From assembly GCA_019843655.1 (NCBI GenBank), contig JACDQD010000006.1, positions 6,130,034-6,194,033 of the forward strand: a stretch of DNA of 64,000 nt, read 5' to 3'. The position numbers and the translations under genes were made by a program. Below are positions 28,225 to 41,950 of this stretch, piece after piece. This DNA is from Lethocerus indicus. Taxonomy: Eukaryota; Arthropoda; Insecta; Hemiptera; Belostomatidae. Numbering within the stretch: the first letter of the stretch is position 1; every line of letters starts with the position of its first letter. The notes under the pieces are model-generated. The model worked only from the letters and a program-made list of their open reading frames with translations, was not told the DNA's origin and did no database searches.

Positions 28225-31200
28225 TTCTGAAACAATAGACTGGCCGAGACAAGAGATACCGGTAAAGGTCGAAAGGATGGCGCGTGGGGTTTGATAGATT
28301 AAGGTCCCAGTATCGGGTTTTCTCCGTCAGTGGTGGAGCAAAAAATGGTTTAGCACTTAATAAAGAGATGGTTTAACCGAGTATGGGTCCCCGTTAATTT
28401 ATTGGGATCATAATTAATAACCTCTGTTTTTTTTATCTCAGAAGAAATGAGAACGATGATATCACATGAATGTGAACCTTTCTATCCCATGGAACATTTT
28501 GTTTTTACAAGAAATATGTCACAGCTCTACTCTGATTAGCTATGTACAGCTCTTGGGATTTGCACCACCATGCATCATACTGTAAGTTTAACTTTATAGG
28601 ATCGATCTTGATTAGAATTAAGAAATTACAAATTAAAAGATACACCATTAATTAAACGTGTGGTGTAAAAACAGTACAAGTGGTCCCGCGTTACGTAAAT
28701 TGGGCGCTTTCGTACATTAAAGTCAGCCACGAATTACATTTTGCACGCACACTAAAAAATGAATCGTTAAGCGGATCAAAAACACACCTGGATACAGTGA
28801 TATCCAATAGGCACGAATAATAAAGAGATAATTATCTCAGATTTTTAAGTAATCAAATTCAGTTCAAGCAAATTGCACTCGTTCAATTTTATTATATAGA
28901 TTGATTTAAAATGGACAGGATAAATAAATGGAATATGGACAATGATGCAACAATATCTGAATGAGGATCTAGGTCGTCTACCTAGGAAGGAGTTCGGTTA
29001 TTGGTGGAATAAGCCAATTAACGCCAAGCCCAGTTTTCCGAATCATTTAAGTTTCTGTTCCATTTTATCCATATCTGTCCGACCGTTCCCCAATGTTCGT
29101 ATATGGGGAAGGCGATGATGTGTGAGAACACATGATTGGTTATCGAATGTATTACTGCTCTCTACCAGTATCGTATATATTTAAGTTTGTCTGACTGCTG
29201 GTAGTTAAGCATGGAAAGACAAATATAAACCCGATTCGTCCAGGTTAATATCAGAAACTGAACGCAGCTTCGGCAAGCTTTAACTAATTAGCATGTAACG
29301 AGACACATGACCTGGAAAAGAGCCCCCGCGGCGAGGCACTCCGCCATAATCTCAACTTCTCATGACTCGAAGCCGCATTGCGAGACTGAAACGTGCCATG
29401 TTCTCGCGCATATTCTCAGATCATTTTCTTACGGTGTAAAATTACGGGGAATTCTGTCACATTTCATTGTTTTTCGTTCATTGGTAGACCGGTTACGGCG
29501 TAACGCCATAGTCGATCAGTAACTAAATATATGGGATTAGTTCAGAAATAAAATAAATTAATTCTTACTGTGGATGCTACGTTGATGGAGTAACGTTGGG
29601 CCTTCAGCTCACAATACAATATATTCTATACTAAACAGTATATACAATAGGAAGCAGGAGTCCAACTATATACAATGAAATTTACAGGGACCCCTGAAAT
29701 TAAGTAAATACCATGAGGCCCAAAAATGTTGTAAAAATTGATATAAATCCGCAGGACCCAATTATGAATGGCGAACAATGAAAATATTACGATCAATAGT
29801 TTTTGAAAATTATAAGTAAAAGTGCATACTAATATTGCTATCTAAGTACCAATTTGGCCAGTTAAATACTGGCAATTATAAAAAACAGCGTTACGAAGAA
29901 TATATCTTATTTATCAAACAAAAGTTTGGATTGGGTACGTTAAATGGAAGGAGTGTTGTTTGGATGGTAGTTATCATTGGCTCCGATCCCTGACGACTAA
30001 TGGGGGGACCCATCATACCTTCCCAACCAGTAAAGGCCATATACAAACGCCAAGTACAGAACAGTAAAATAGCTCAGAGAAGGCTAGATAGGAATAAATG
30101 TGAACGTAAACCGACCCCAATTAAGGGGAGAAGTTTTTCAATACAGTGCAGTTTTTTTACTGGTTAATTTAGATGAAAGTAAAGACAAGGTTGAACAGAT
30201 TAATTTTCATTTTACAAAACCTGTCGCTCGGTTTTTAACTACTTCGCTCAAAGGCCATTTGTAAAACTGTGACCAATTAATCGGCAGAGGAATAAATGCT
30301 GGCGCCTGCCCGGGAAGCGGACTGTATAAAGGGAGCCATTTATAGGTTGTGACCAACGTTCAGCTAGATAACGCGGCGGAGATAAATTTTTAGTTCCGAT
30401 CGCCGGCCGAATTGGATGTCGCAATCGCAATTAGCGGATCAATACAGTTTTACACGGTAAAGGGGGAAGCGAAGCTCACAAAGCCAGACTGACCAAAACG
30501 TCCCCGCGGCAAGTACCGTTTGTCCAATTGAGCTCTACGTGGCAGTTGGGAAAAAATTGTGTGGTCATATACGATCAAAGGCAATGATAGGTAGGAGTAC
30601 CGAGGTGCTGGCAATAAAGAGGAACTGGCATAAAAAAAACCAGATAGATAATTAAACATCCTAATAACAAGTATGACAGAATGACTACTTGGTATCCTTA
30701 GCATTGCGTCAAATTAATTTATGTTGTTTGGAGATATTTCGTTATTTATGGTGTATTATTGGTTTTATAACTGTTATGAGTGACACAAATGCCGATTGCG
30801 GAAAATAATAAATAAATACACTTCAATGCAATAAAAATGATAACGCATAGATAGTCCACAATTTTTCATTACCATAAAATAACTGAACATGGCAGTAATA
30901 ATTGAGCGCACCTCGACAACATAAAGGTCGTAAAACAGTAAAAGATTGAAATTAAAAACTTCAGAACAGATAAACTGCGGATAGAAAACTAACGATTGAG
31001 TAACAGTTTATAGGCAATACGAATATGAATAGTGGTAGAAAATTGACGCTGGAAAACACTGCACCGACCAATGACCATACAGGCCGCGAAATAAGATAAG
31101 AATGAATCATTCTCAAGTATTTTTGGATCAGGCTATTCTCGAAACAATGCCAAATCCTCGCCAATCTTTCCGCCTCGAGTCCTTATTAAATATTAGTCAT

Positions 31201-34200
31201 GACAAAAAAAATTGGGTCACCAAAACAATCGGGCGTTAATTCATTATCAGTAATTTTCGGGGTTCAATTTTCGATGATATAAAACCTATACGATCGAATA
31301 TTATTGCGTTCCTATATTTTGTGTACATCATAAGAGTTAATTACGGATTGTGAACTATGACAACAATATCAATCGACCTAATGCAAGCAGTAACAAATAT
31401 AAAGTTTTTATAATTAGAAAATAGAAAAACAAGTCGACTATAGAAATAATTTGAATTTGATGCAACACAAAGTTTAAAGAAACGACCTTTCTGTAACCGA
31501 TACCCCTTCGTGTTGGACACCACTTCAATTAGAGCAAACGAACACATTTAATCGACGTCTGCGACTGGACCATCTTCATTTAAGGACTCCATTAATTAAA
31601 ATAATTAGGTAGCGAATGAAGAGGATTGAATTTCGTTTACTTTCGTAAGAACATTACAAAGGAGCGGAAGGGGCGTGTGTGAGAACAATTAGTGGAACCA
31701 TCGTAAACAACTTTCTAATAAATCACTCACTTTCTAAGGCTGTAAAATAACATAAGTTCGTCAATAAGAGCAACCATTGATGATCTTGTTTTTATGACCA
31801 CGCCAAACTAAATTCATTAATATTTAGTCTTTTGATTCATATTAATTTCAAAATATAGACGAGCTTAATTTGCCTTTGTATAATGATAACATTAGTTCAG
31901 AATTTTTAGAGTATGTTATTATAACAGCAGTTATTGTTTTACTCACCAGTAACTAACCTCGCATCATTAATTTTAACAAGCAAGCTAACAAGTTGGTCCG
32001 TTAAAAAAATTATTTGAATAATTTCTTAAATATAGTGGACCAGTAACTTTTATTACATTCATTACACAAAATAACGTATAGTTATGCTAACTTTAACTGC
32101 AATGTGTGATCATAATAAATTTATCAGTATTTTGCTTTACTTTTCAACAACATACATTTACTCTTTGAGTTTCGTAATATTGAAAGTTGGGATTAAATAG
32201 TACAGATCTACCGTGCCGGCATGTTTATTGTACATCACTGATATGGAGAAGAAAACAGTAAACGTTTGCTTTTCCTAGGAATTTGAATCTCCTCCGAGAA
32301 TTAAATTGTTACACCTTCTATAACTGTACAAAGCAACACCTTGCTTCGAGCAGGAAACAATGCCTTCATATTGTGTTATACCATCGCAGCTGCAAAAATG
32401 GGAGAATATATTCCAGACAATTTTCCTCACGAAGAGCTCTGGCGAGAAAATTTGTTTCCATTTGCTACACCTAATTGTTCAATCTCCGATTGGGAAAGGA
32501 CGGCGCTCTCTTGCCAAATGCAAAGCGGAACATTTTCGTAAAAAAGGGTTGCGAAATAATTCAGCTTTGAAAGCTCATCTCGGGCCGAACGTCTGGGCTC
32601 GGTGGTACACATGAGCGGCCATGCGTTCAACCAATCGCCTACATCCATCTTCACCGTCGCCTCTATCCCCCGACAACGTCTGAGATCAACACGAGAGAGA
32701 CCGTAATAAGCATATAACAAGCTCATGGCCGCCGAGAGAGATTGGGGAACAACTCCCGAGAGATTCTCCCTCCGATATGCGGCATATACACTGCCCTGAG
32801 ATTAATGCAAAAAAAATGGAAAATCTCTCGTATATATAAAGTGCAACCTATTTCTCGATATAATCTACCTCATTCCCAATATAAGTTATGATCTTATTAC
32901 GCGGTAGAAATTTTTGAAAGACACTTCATTATTAATAGAATGACAATGATAATCGTTATAAATTCGTACCTCAAATATGTAAAATATGTTGCTATTGTGA
33001 TTATTAGAAAGCCATTTTTATGAATTTAGTATTGAATTTGTATTTAGCATTATATATGACATATATATGGTACCATAGTCAATGACCCGTTATAATGAAT
33101 TAACTTTAATACTATAGATACTATAATTGTTTGCTAAAGTTATACTAGGTAAGGCACACTAGATTTAACCCATCTCTTAACCTAAACATCCAGGATTTCT
33201 TACATCCACTAGCTATATCAATGGTTCGAAAGCACGCCTCCAGTCACTAAGCCAACAATTAAAATTAAAACATCGTGAACATTGAATTATGATGTAATAA
33301 ATCATTTCCTAGACATCGCTGCTAAGAAAATAAGAAATATAATAACTTAGAACTCTGAGAGTTCGGTATATTCTTACTTAATTTACTAGTATATAAAGGG
33401 GGAAAGTTTGATATTTTTTGCCTTTCTATGTTTGCCTTTGTATGTACTATGTTTGATAGTACATGACTTTCGGTATGTACTAAGGTAACAATGTCCCCCA
33501 AGTCGTAGTAATAAAAGAAAAATGAACAATGTGGTGGGGCAGTATATCAGTTAGATGGACGGGTTTCCAGTACAAAAAAGTTCATTTTCCAAGTTGGCGA
33601 TTTACAGCTGGGAATTAGTAAAGGTTAGTGACCAATCCGTACGGTCAGACAAATTCGTACCTGACCAACTTTCATCAATCAAACTTTCGTTTACAGAGCC
33701 GTCAAAGTTTAAAATCAATCTCGAAGCTCGCCACTAAATTATTGAATCCGTTCAATACCGCAATATCTGCAACCGACATTATTGTATACCTTCCTGTGGT
33801 CCGAAGGGAATTTCAAAATCCGAATAAAGCTTGCAAACTAATATACGGTATTAGCACAGTGTAAGTTTAGCTACATAATTAGACAACAACATAAGATTAA
33901 AAAAAAGAAATTCACGTAAAAATATATGAAATTTACGAAAAACAGAAAGAATAGGTGCTCTTTTATTTTTCTCCCTGATGTTGCATGAGACGATTACAAC
34001 GTCGTAACAGTGGCTATATTAGCGGCCACTAACGAAGCAGTTCTAATTATTGTCACGTGCCCTATTCTATAAACCGGGTACAGAATTACCGGCGGAATGA
34101 GAGTCAAATAGGCCGAAAATTAAATGTATTGGTAAAATCGGAGCTTTCTCAGCGGTGGTGGATGACCGGGTAGGCAGACAGAGAGCAAGCGGTGAAAGGG

Positions 34201-36370
34201 CGCTATCACGCGATGATCACACGCACACGCACACACATTCACGCGGCCAACTATTTAAAGCTTTACCTTACGCTCGAACGGGACGCGCACACAGGATCTG
34301 GCTTCCCTCTCAGAATATCCGCATTGTTCGACCCATTCAGACGGAGAACACCGCATTGTCCAACTCCTCGCGTCACCCAAGTTCTCGATTCCGATAGAAG
34401 GCGGTTAAGGGAAAAAGAAGCCGATCACTGTCGTATGTCAGCCCCGAGTAGAAAATATAAGCATAAAGGGGAAAAGGGCTTCAAAATCTAAATTGGGGAA
34501 TGTTCTATATCGGGTTTACAATCGTAGAAAGACGTGTGAGGCGGCATTACGGTGACGCGTGAGTATGAATTGTAATTTTTTTTTAATGAAAGAACGAAGT
34601 GAAAGTAAATTTAGCTGGGTAAAGGATAGCAAACTTTCAAGAAAGATTGAAATCTAACAGAAAAACGAATCGTTCGGGCTTGTAAATGTTGTCGATAATT
34701 AAGTAAACTGCCTCTCGTGGACTGGAACCTCCTCTAACAGTTCATCAGTATTCATCAGAAACGTGTAAATGTTCGCAGTAAGTGGTAAGATAGTATTGTT
34801 TCGGATCTTGCCATTGTTCTTACAACTGTAAGTGTGAAAACAACGCCGGCTGCTAAGTGTACAGTTTGTGCACAAGCATTTAATGTTAATACAAATGAAT
34901 TACTAGATTGAATTAGCATAAATATTATACTACATTCATTTTCATAGGATGCGTGAATACATGTGCATAGCCCACGGAATGAAGCCGGATAGGGCGAGAA
35001 GCTGAAATCGGTCTATCACCGGAAACATGAAGTTAATACAGTCGCAAATTATTGAACCTTCTTGCAATAAATTAGCAATTAAATTACATTTTTAACTGTT
35101 CAAGGATGTAAAACTGATTTGTGGAATGTTTACTCAGAACAGAATTTTCAGGTTTCGAGTTATGAAATATATGATTCTAAATAAACTTTATATGATAAGA
35201 ACAGGTTCTTATGTACAGATTTGATAAGAAACCCGACACATATATGTTCTTAAACACTCTTGCGCGGCTAATAGATAAAGATTTGCGTTGAAATAAGTCT
35301 GTAAATATGAAATATAAGTATTTCTAACGCCAATTTATTTTTTCTCTATTTTGTCTACTGAATGAAAATGAGAATCTTTCGATAATTTTCTGTTTCGGAT
35401 ATGTTTTTAAATTATGTCACTAAGCGAAGCAATCAATCTCCAATAGAGTCGACTTCCTTAAAATAAGTTTCCAGTTGCATTTCGTGCAACAAGCCCATAA
35501 AAGTGATCACGAAGGTCTGTGGATAAACTCATCGACCATATCAGATTAGATGACAGTTATTGAAACAGGAAGTAATTAAACAAAGTGTAATTTATGAATT
35601 TTACTAATTTTCATTAGATTATGACAAACAATGTTGGGTGTAGTAAAAAATCGTTCACTAATTCTTTGTCGATAATATTGAATGTTAAGGAGCGCCACTA
35701 TAATAGGACTCCTACAGCACCTACTAATGCAACAGAGAGTATTACAAAGTAAAAAGTTTAGTGACATTTAAAAATTGTTAGTTTTTCTAAATCAGTTTTA
35801 CTAAATAAACCTCCTAGTAAGGACTGCGTCCAGGGTGAACGAGCCAGAACAAAAAGGATGTCAAACAATAGGCAATAATTAGGGATAAATGAGCTAGGGA
35901 AGCTATTAACACAATTTAGCGTACACATGTCAAGAAGGCAACCCAAAAGGCCTCAAGAAGGCCCAGAGACAAAATGCGTTTACGTTAAAAAACTGGTTTC
36001 TGTAATTTTCAAAATTACAGCGTCAGTATGAGAAATTGTATTACAAATTAATTAATAAATAAATGCAAATTATAGTAAAAATAATAATTAAAATATAAAA
36101 GCAAACAAGTGGCAACGCGCTATAACTGTTTTTATCAGTAATAGGACAGGGGCATAAAATAATCACAAACCTTTATCATTGGGAATTTTTAATAGAAGCA
36201 TCTCAACGTTTATAAATCAGAGCAAACCCCAAAAAATAATTAAAATAAACATATTTAGATTAAAATCGATCAGAAAAAAAATTTCAAAAATAAATTCTCT
36301 TATTTTAATACAAAATCAGAAATATATCGTAAAGCTATCGGAGCACAAAAATTGTTAATATAAATTCAAC
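28225..36370. other. Intergenic or intronic DNA, no supported gene
   Basis: AT-rich, with complex islands at about 28960-29500, 30240-30600, 32380-32790 and 34040-34480. The last includes a short ACAC/GCAC tract near 34220. A 10-bp palindromic hairpin, CTGTAATTTT-C-AAAATTACAG, is at 36000-36020 just inside the right edge. Open frames are short and unrecognised. Confidence 0.5.
34994..35015 (+). repeat. GAAACCGGTC-type interspersed motif, copy 4 (diverged)
   Basis: The plus strand reads GCGAGAAGCTGAAATCGGTC, with one change in the core (AAATCGG). The lead GATAGGGCGAGAAGCTGAAA parallels copy 6. Confidence 0.4.
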
Positions 36371-36373
36371 TGG

Positions 36374-36445
36374 GGAATGTACCGAGGTACATTCCGAACC
36401 TGAACGAAATTCGATGTTCTGCAATAGGGCTTATGCTCTATTGCA
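36374..36445. repeat. Two adjacent hairpins
   Basis: The first, 36374-36395, has 10-bp arms GGAATGTACC/GGTACATTCC around GA. The second, 36420-36445, has an 11-bp stem from TGCAATAGGGC with one G:T pair and a TTAT loop. They are 24 nt apart, with no gene nearby. Confidence 0.6.
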
Positions 36446-38075
36446 CCACATGAAGCACGCCGTAGGCTGACAGTTTCAGACATTTTAACTTCTCCTGCAT
36501 TATGTACCAATTAGATTACTTGTTCATGGTCATTATTCTAGCTATGAATACTAATTATGAGTAGCCGTCATTATTCAATCTACAGGCGGTTGGGAAAAAC
36601 GAATTAGTTGCCCAATTTTACATGGTTTATTTACACAGTCCTTTTAACTGCCTTATTTACGTTGATCATCAATGGAGGATTATTTTCCCCATTTGTAACT
36701 GGAGATTTGTTTTACACAGGAAACAAGAAACGTTGGCAGGCAAGAAGGATGCTCCGCACAGGAGGATGCGAGGGAGGAATCATCGCCTGAATAATAATGG
36801 ACCCACAAAGCGACACCCTTTTTTAACTTAGGGTATAATTGGTCAGAGAACAATTATAAATTTCGCACGAGTCATTTTAACATAAAAAGGGATTTAAAGA
36901 GAAGAGTAAATTTGGTATAGTTAAGACAACTAACAAAGCAACTAACTTTGAATAAACAGCAGTTTGGCTTCAACAAAAATTATATATAATATGAACGCAC
37001 TATATTACCATTTTCATGAAGTGCATGATATGATTTACCACTGATAGATGAATGTTTGACAATATTAACCCTGGGGGTTAATAATTATCTGCGACGTATT
37101 GTAACAAAATATATTTTAATCACGTTTGATAATTGGTTAGTACCATTCTCTTTACTGAATAACAATTGAGGGCATATGAGTTTCACGAAAAAAAGTAACC
37201 CATCGTATTAAATTAGTCTAAAAGCGAAAACCAACATACTGTTTGGGCCCAAAGCGAATTAACAGAATGGTTTCCACTTCGGGTTCGCGCTGAGATTAAA
37301 CATATAAAGCTCGAGGAAAACCGCAAAGTATCAATATTGTGGTGTATTATACTGCTAGGAGACGGGCCAACACGTTATTTTCCTCCATCGTGCTTATAAA
37401 TTGGAAGGAACTAATCATGGTAACTATTATGAGTTTCCGACCCCGCAACGCCATAATAAAACTAAAATATAAAAATTTCATTTCAATAAAATTTATAGAA
37501 CGTAATATTAATTGCCTGCAATATTAAGCATTGAATGGCATCTTATTTTGAAATTACGTAATGGACAGACATAAATCACCGACGTGAAAAAATCCTCCAC
37601 CACTTTGCGCATTTCTCCACAGTATTACAAAGGTGAGTTATAAACTCTTTTCTTGAACCCAAATGATAACCTATCCATTTTATGCATTTTCATTTGTATT
37701 CACATGCCAACAATTATTAGATTTATACCTAAAAACTGATGGGGAACTTTGTGAAGGTTTGTTCGGGGTTGAAAAGAGAAACCCATTCTACAGAACCGAC
37801 GCTTAAAATTGAATAGATCGAACAGTGCTGTGTCACTGATACCAAATTAAAAATAGGGTTTGTTATACAAGGAGGGCAATTTAAATATTCATTGGCTTCA
37901 TGCAAATTAGATAGGATGCCGGGTCAGTTTCACTGGGCGGGAAATTGCTATCGACGAAGGTGAAACTTCCGGTCGATTCGGTTAATCAAAAACTCCGATT
38001 CCTATAGACGAAGAATACTAATATATTGTATGGTTCATTTAAATGAATAATTCAATTATTTCATGTTTTAAATCC

Positions 38076-38101
38076 TTTGATAATGAAATTTCATTATCAA
38101 A
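38076..38101. repeat. 26-bp perfect palindrome
   Basis: TTTGATAATGAAA is followed immediately by its exact reverse complement with no spacer. The flanks are A/T-rich but do not extend the symmetry. Confidence 0.8.
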
Positions 38102-40388
38102 TTTTAAATTCAAACTGTCAAGGTTATAATTTAAAATATTTAAACATTTAAGCTGATTCCTGATTACGAGTTTCGTAAGAGAATATATACTAAACAGTAA
38201 ATTGGAATGCTCTATGCCACCCAATATGTCCTTAGAAAATAGTTATTTAGGCAACAGGAGAGTTTCAGAATGCAACTTTCAGCATCACACATTATTATTA
38301 TGCGGGTTTAGCACATTGGTTTGGGGAGTAGAGAATTTAAAGAACTTCTCACAGGGGCTCTACGTGGGCTAACTTTTGTTTCAAAGTGATGCGAGGGATA
38401 GTATTTGGACGAAAAACCCTGAGACCACCCCAACATTTACCCTAAAATCCCCACTGGCCAAAAAAAGGGAGGAGGGTCCTCGCGACTGGCGACAAAAACG
38501 TCAAAATAGTATGAACCCTGGAGTTCATACGACGACATTAACTGTACGGTTAAATACGTGGAATCTAGAGTAAGAAAAAGACACATATTGGACTTATTAC
38601 GGAACAAACTTCATCGATTCCAGTGCAAATTGAATTACTTGGATTTTTTCCTCTCTTCAAACACGCAAACGACGTGTTGCCGACAAATGCTATTTGTGCC
38701 AATCGCGTTACTCCGACCGTACGCTCGAAACCTAAAACCGAGGTGCATATTCTAATGTGAATTGTGTACTGGATAAATCGTCAAGAGAATAGTCAGCACA
38801 TAAATTACGGTATTAAAATTTTACTAGAGTGCTTAAGGGCGCTATAACATTAAAAATGTCCCAAACATTCTCTTAGGTAAATTGTAAATCATTCTGTAAA
38901 ATTATAAGCATTTGTTCGGCTTGAAATCGATTTCATTGTTTACCGCCAGGGTTTTAACGCGGAATGCAGTTGACCAAGACATTTTTTTTTTAAATATGCG
39001 AAATCCCACGAAGTACTCTGTTTGTCTGAAGTAGGGATGTTTTCTTACTGCACCGAAGGATGAAAACAGGTGATTGTGCCGTGAGATAAGCGGGGCCTCG
39101 GGACAATGTGGGGGAGCCCGTCTATTTTCGGAGAACAGGGCCAGTCTGACCGAACCGGACGGATAAAACCGTCCCCGACCGTGCTCGGGTAAAACGCATA
39201 GAGCGTTCGTTGAAAATTTCAAAAAGAAAATCGTATGAAAAGTACATAGACTCCGCCGATATTCGGTACGACGTCACTGACACGTTATCTAGTTACCCTG
39301 GAAACTAATTGCCGTTCTTGTTTAAAGCCTGCACTGTTCACAAAAATGTATAATAGTTTCACATCTAGCTGAATCTTAAATTCAGCAGTTACCATGACGC
39401 CACCGTCCACCGAGCTCCTGGTTTAGCAATCCAATATTGTATTATTGCGCATTATATCTTGAAAACGGTACGGGGTTCCTAGGATTTATATTTTAAGCCC
39501 AATTTGTTTAAAATCATCTTGTTTGTTCCGTCGGCTTGTTTGTTTACTATTATCGTTTCCAAGGCAAAAATAAAAATTCCTACAAAACAGAAGCTATAAA
39601 CTAAAGGGTAAACGGTAACATGGATCACGATTAATTATTGTGTTTTACGACTTTAATTACTAATTGTAATTTGAAAAAATATAAATATTATATACAAAAT
39701 ACTGCATTTATTAAATCGTGGAAGAAAACGACGGCATGAATCATATGTTTTAGTATACACCCAATATTAAAATGACGTGAATACCGAATTTAAAATGAAT
39801 TTTTTTAAATAAAGGATCCACTTAATACAGATTTCGATAGTTTTGAAGCGAATCAAATATAGAAGAACTTGTCGTTTTTGAAAGCGGTTGACGTTTAATT
39901 TCCTTCAATTAATACTCGAAAACATTAATGAGGGGAAGGAAATACTACTAACTATTCCTTTCTCCGAACATAATCGCAGTAAGTTTTAGTGTCGATTTGA
40001 ACAGAGACCAACACGTTTGCTCTGCGGTTAGGGACATTATATACGGCAGCTTTCCTTTGAGTTTGCATATGTTGTTAACACACATTCTTCGGGTGACACT
40101 TCGCTTTTTTTTCAGTCTGCACTCACTTTGAGGCCCTGTGGAAATGGCGCACATGATCAAGACACACACACAAATACAGTCCGAAATAAAAAATTCTGGA
40201 TCCTTTTAATCGTAAATGCAAAATATACGTTCTCAAACTCAAAAGGAATAGGACGTGCAGATGTGAAGTCTCGCCAACTAATAAAGATACACAAACTTAA
40301 TCCAGTTATTCCTGACAAATAAACTAGGTTCCATTTAAAAGTTATGAGGGTTTGGGGTAAGCTCAGATTTCCTTTCAACGGCGACATC

Positions 40389-40410
40389 AAACCGGTTTCG
40401 GTGCTATTGC
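40389..40410 (-). repeat. GAAACCGGTC-type interspersed motif, copy 5
   Basis: The minus strand reads GCAATAGCACCGAAACCGGT, then TTGATG. The core is exact; the lead is diverged. Confidence 0.45.
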
Positions 40411-40989
40411 TAAAAGAAGAAAATCATTGAATAGCTAGCTTAATATATAACCACATGTGCGGAACTTTATTCAGGGTGAAAATGTGACAGCAGAAATCAT
40501 ATATGATGTCCTTCCTTCCTAGTACATCGAAATTGTGCTCAGGGACTTTGCAGTACCCGCGACTTAATATCCTTAAATTTAACAGAAAATAAACGCAGAA
40601 AATCTAGAGACAGATAAATATAAGCACGCAGATAGTATGTATCTATTCCGCAATATCCAGTTAGTAGATATACAAGGCCGAAATCAGTAATGATTTAACA
40701 ACTCTAAATAAGCATGATGGAACTTTGGAATATAGCAAGAATATATATTTTCCTGGTTATTCAATTTTCTCCTAACTTTTTTATTTAAAAATGGCCAAAT
40801 AATAAAATTTTACGTAAAAAATGCTTATTTTGTCAAACATTTGCACATTAATATATTCTTTGCTATTGAAGATTATTAAATGATGTTCCTGTCGCTTAAT
40901 TTTACCGCAGTATACCGAATTTGATTTTAAGGGTCAGTTTCCCAATTGAAGATAACATTTTAAGAATAATTTTCGGATACCTATTTGCA

Positions 40990-41240
40990 TGAAAATGTCG
41001 TAAAAGAATAACGATAATAGCCTGTATTTAATAGAGCGTGGCCGCATTACTGAAAGCTTACGAAATCATCTCGGTTCTTTACGCGTGGGGCGAAAGTACT
41101 TTCATTTCATTCGTGCGATTTGCTCTGCCCTCTATCACCCGTTTGGTGCTGTGACGGTGTCGTTTTCTCGCCATCGTCGGCAGCATTCCGGTCGCTGTGC
41201 GGTGGTTTACTTGTCAGCACTATAATGTGCACGTGCACAC
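40990..41240. other. Complex higher-GC block upstream of the CpG island
   Basis: About 250 bp with many CG dinucleotides, ending in GTGCACGTGCAC (41227-41238), a palindrome containing an E-box (CACGTG). There is no open frame. It may be part of the same regulatory region as 41520-41830. Confidence 0.3.
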
Positions 41241-41519
41241 TTACCCATGCCTATGTATCAGGATGGAAAACCGATAGCAGTCTAGAGTAGGATCAAACTG
41301 ACAAGAGAAAGGAGGAAACCGCACATCTATAACGTGTAGATACATAGAAATTGTGACAGATAAGTAAGAAAAAATTAGTCTTCACTACTGTACGAAGCAT
41401 TTCACAAATCTAAAATTATCATCAATACAACTTCGACCAATTTTGGTCCAGGTGCTGAATCAATTGCGGCGGTTTAGAGACGTTAATTAAGTAGTGATTA
41501 CCTGTGAAGTGGGAACGCG

Positions 41520-41830
41520 GGTGGGAAGGCCCCTCGGAGGCGGCCGGTGTCCGGGTTAGCGGTGCGAGTTGGGCGACGGGGGCGGTTGTAGTCGGTCAGG
41601 GCACAACATGACCCGACTGGGGGCGGCTGTATGGTGAGTGTGGCGCCTCAGTGGCGGGGGCGGGGGCGGTGGCTCACAACACATGCGCCTTGAGGCCCCG
41701 ATATTCGATACTGAGCAGGGCCCCAGCCGCACTCGCCAACGCCGCCGCCGCCACCGCCCGCCCTCTCGCCCCCACCCGCTCCCGGCCGCACACTTCACAA
41801 TTGCTGCCAACTTGAAAAAATCCCTCCTCC
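41520..41830. promoter_or_regulatory. GC-rich, CpG-dense island; possible promoter
   Basis: About 300 bp of G/C-rich DNA with many CG dinucleotides, in a region otherwise near 35% GC. On the plus strand an ATG at 41608 leads into nine codons and then ATG/GTGAGTG, a strong splice-donor match with GT at 41635. With the adjacent (GA)n tract it resembles a promoter and first exon, but no following exon was found. Confidence 0.35.
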
Positions 41831-41857
41831 ACGACCGGACAGAAAGAAACAGTGTAA

Positions 41858-41861
<4 letters not shown>

Positions 41862-41947
<86 letters not shown>
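41862..41947. repeat. (GA)n microsatellite, about 43 units
   Basis: Uninterrupted alternating G and A on the plus strand. It produces spurious Arg/Glu-rich and Ser/Leu-rich open frames on both strands. Long GA tracts can bind GAGA-type factors in insects, and this one abuts a GC-rich island. Confidence 0.97.

Positions 41948-41950
<3 letters not shown>

Larger units (their letters stand above)
36446..40989. other. Intergenic or intronic DNA, no supported gene
   Basis: It contains the 26-bp palindrome, one GAAACCGGTC copy and complex islands at about 37930-38000, 38340-38750 and 38920-39430. No coding exon was recognised. Confidence 0.5.
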
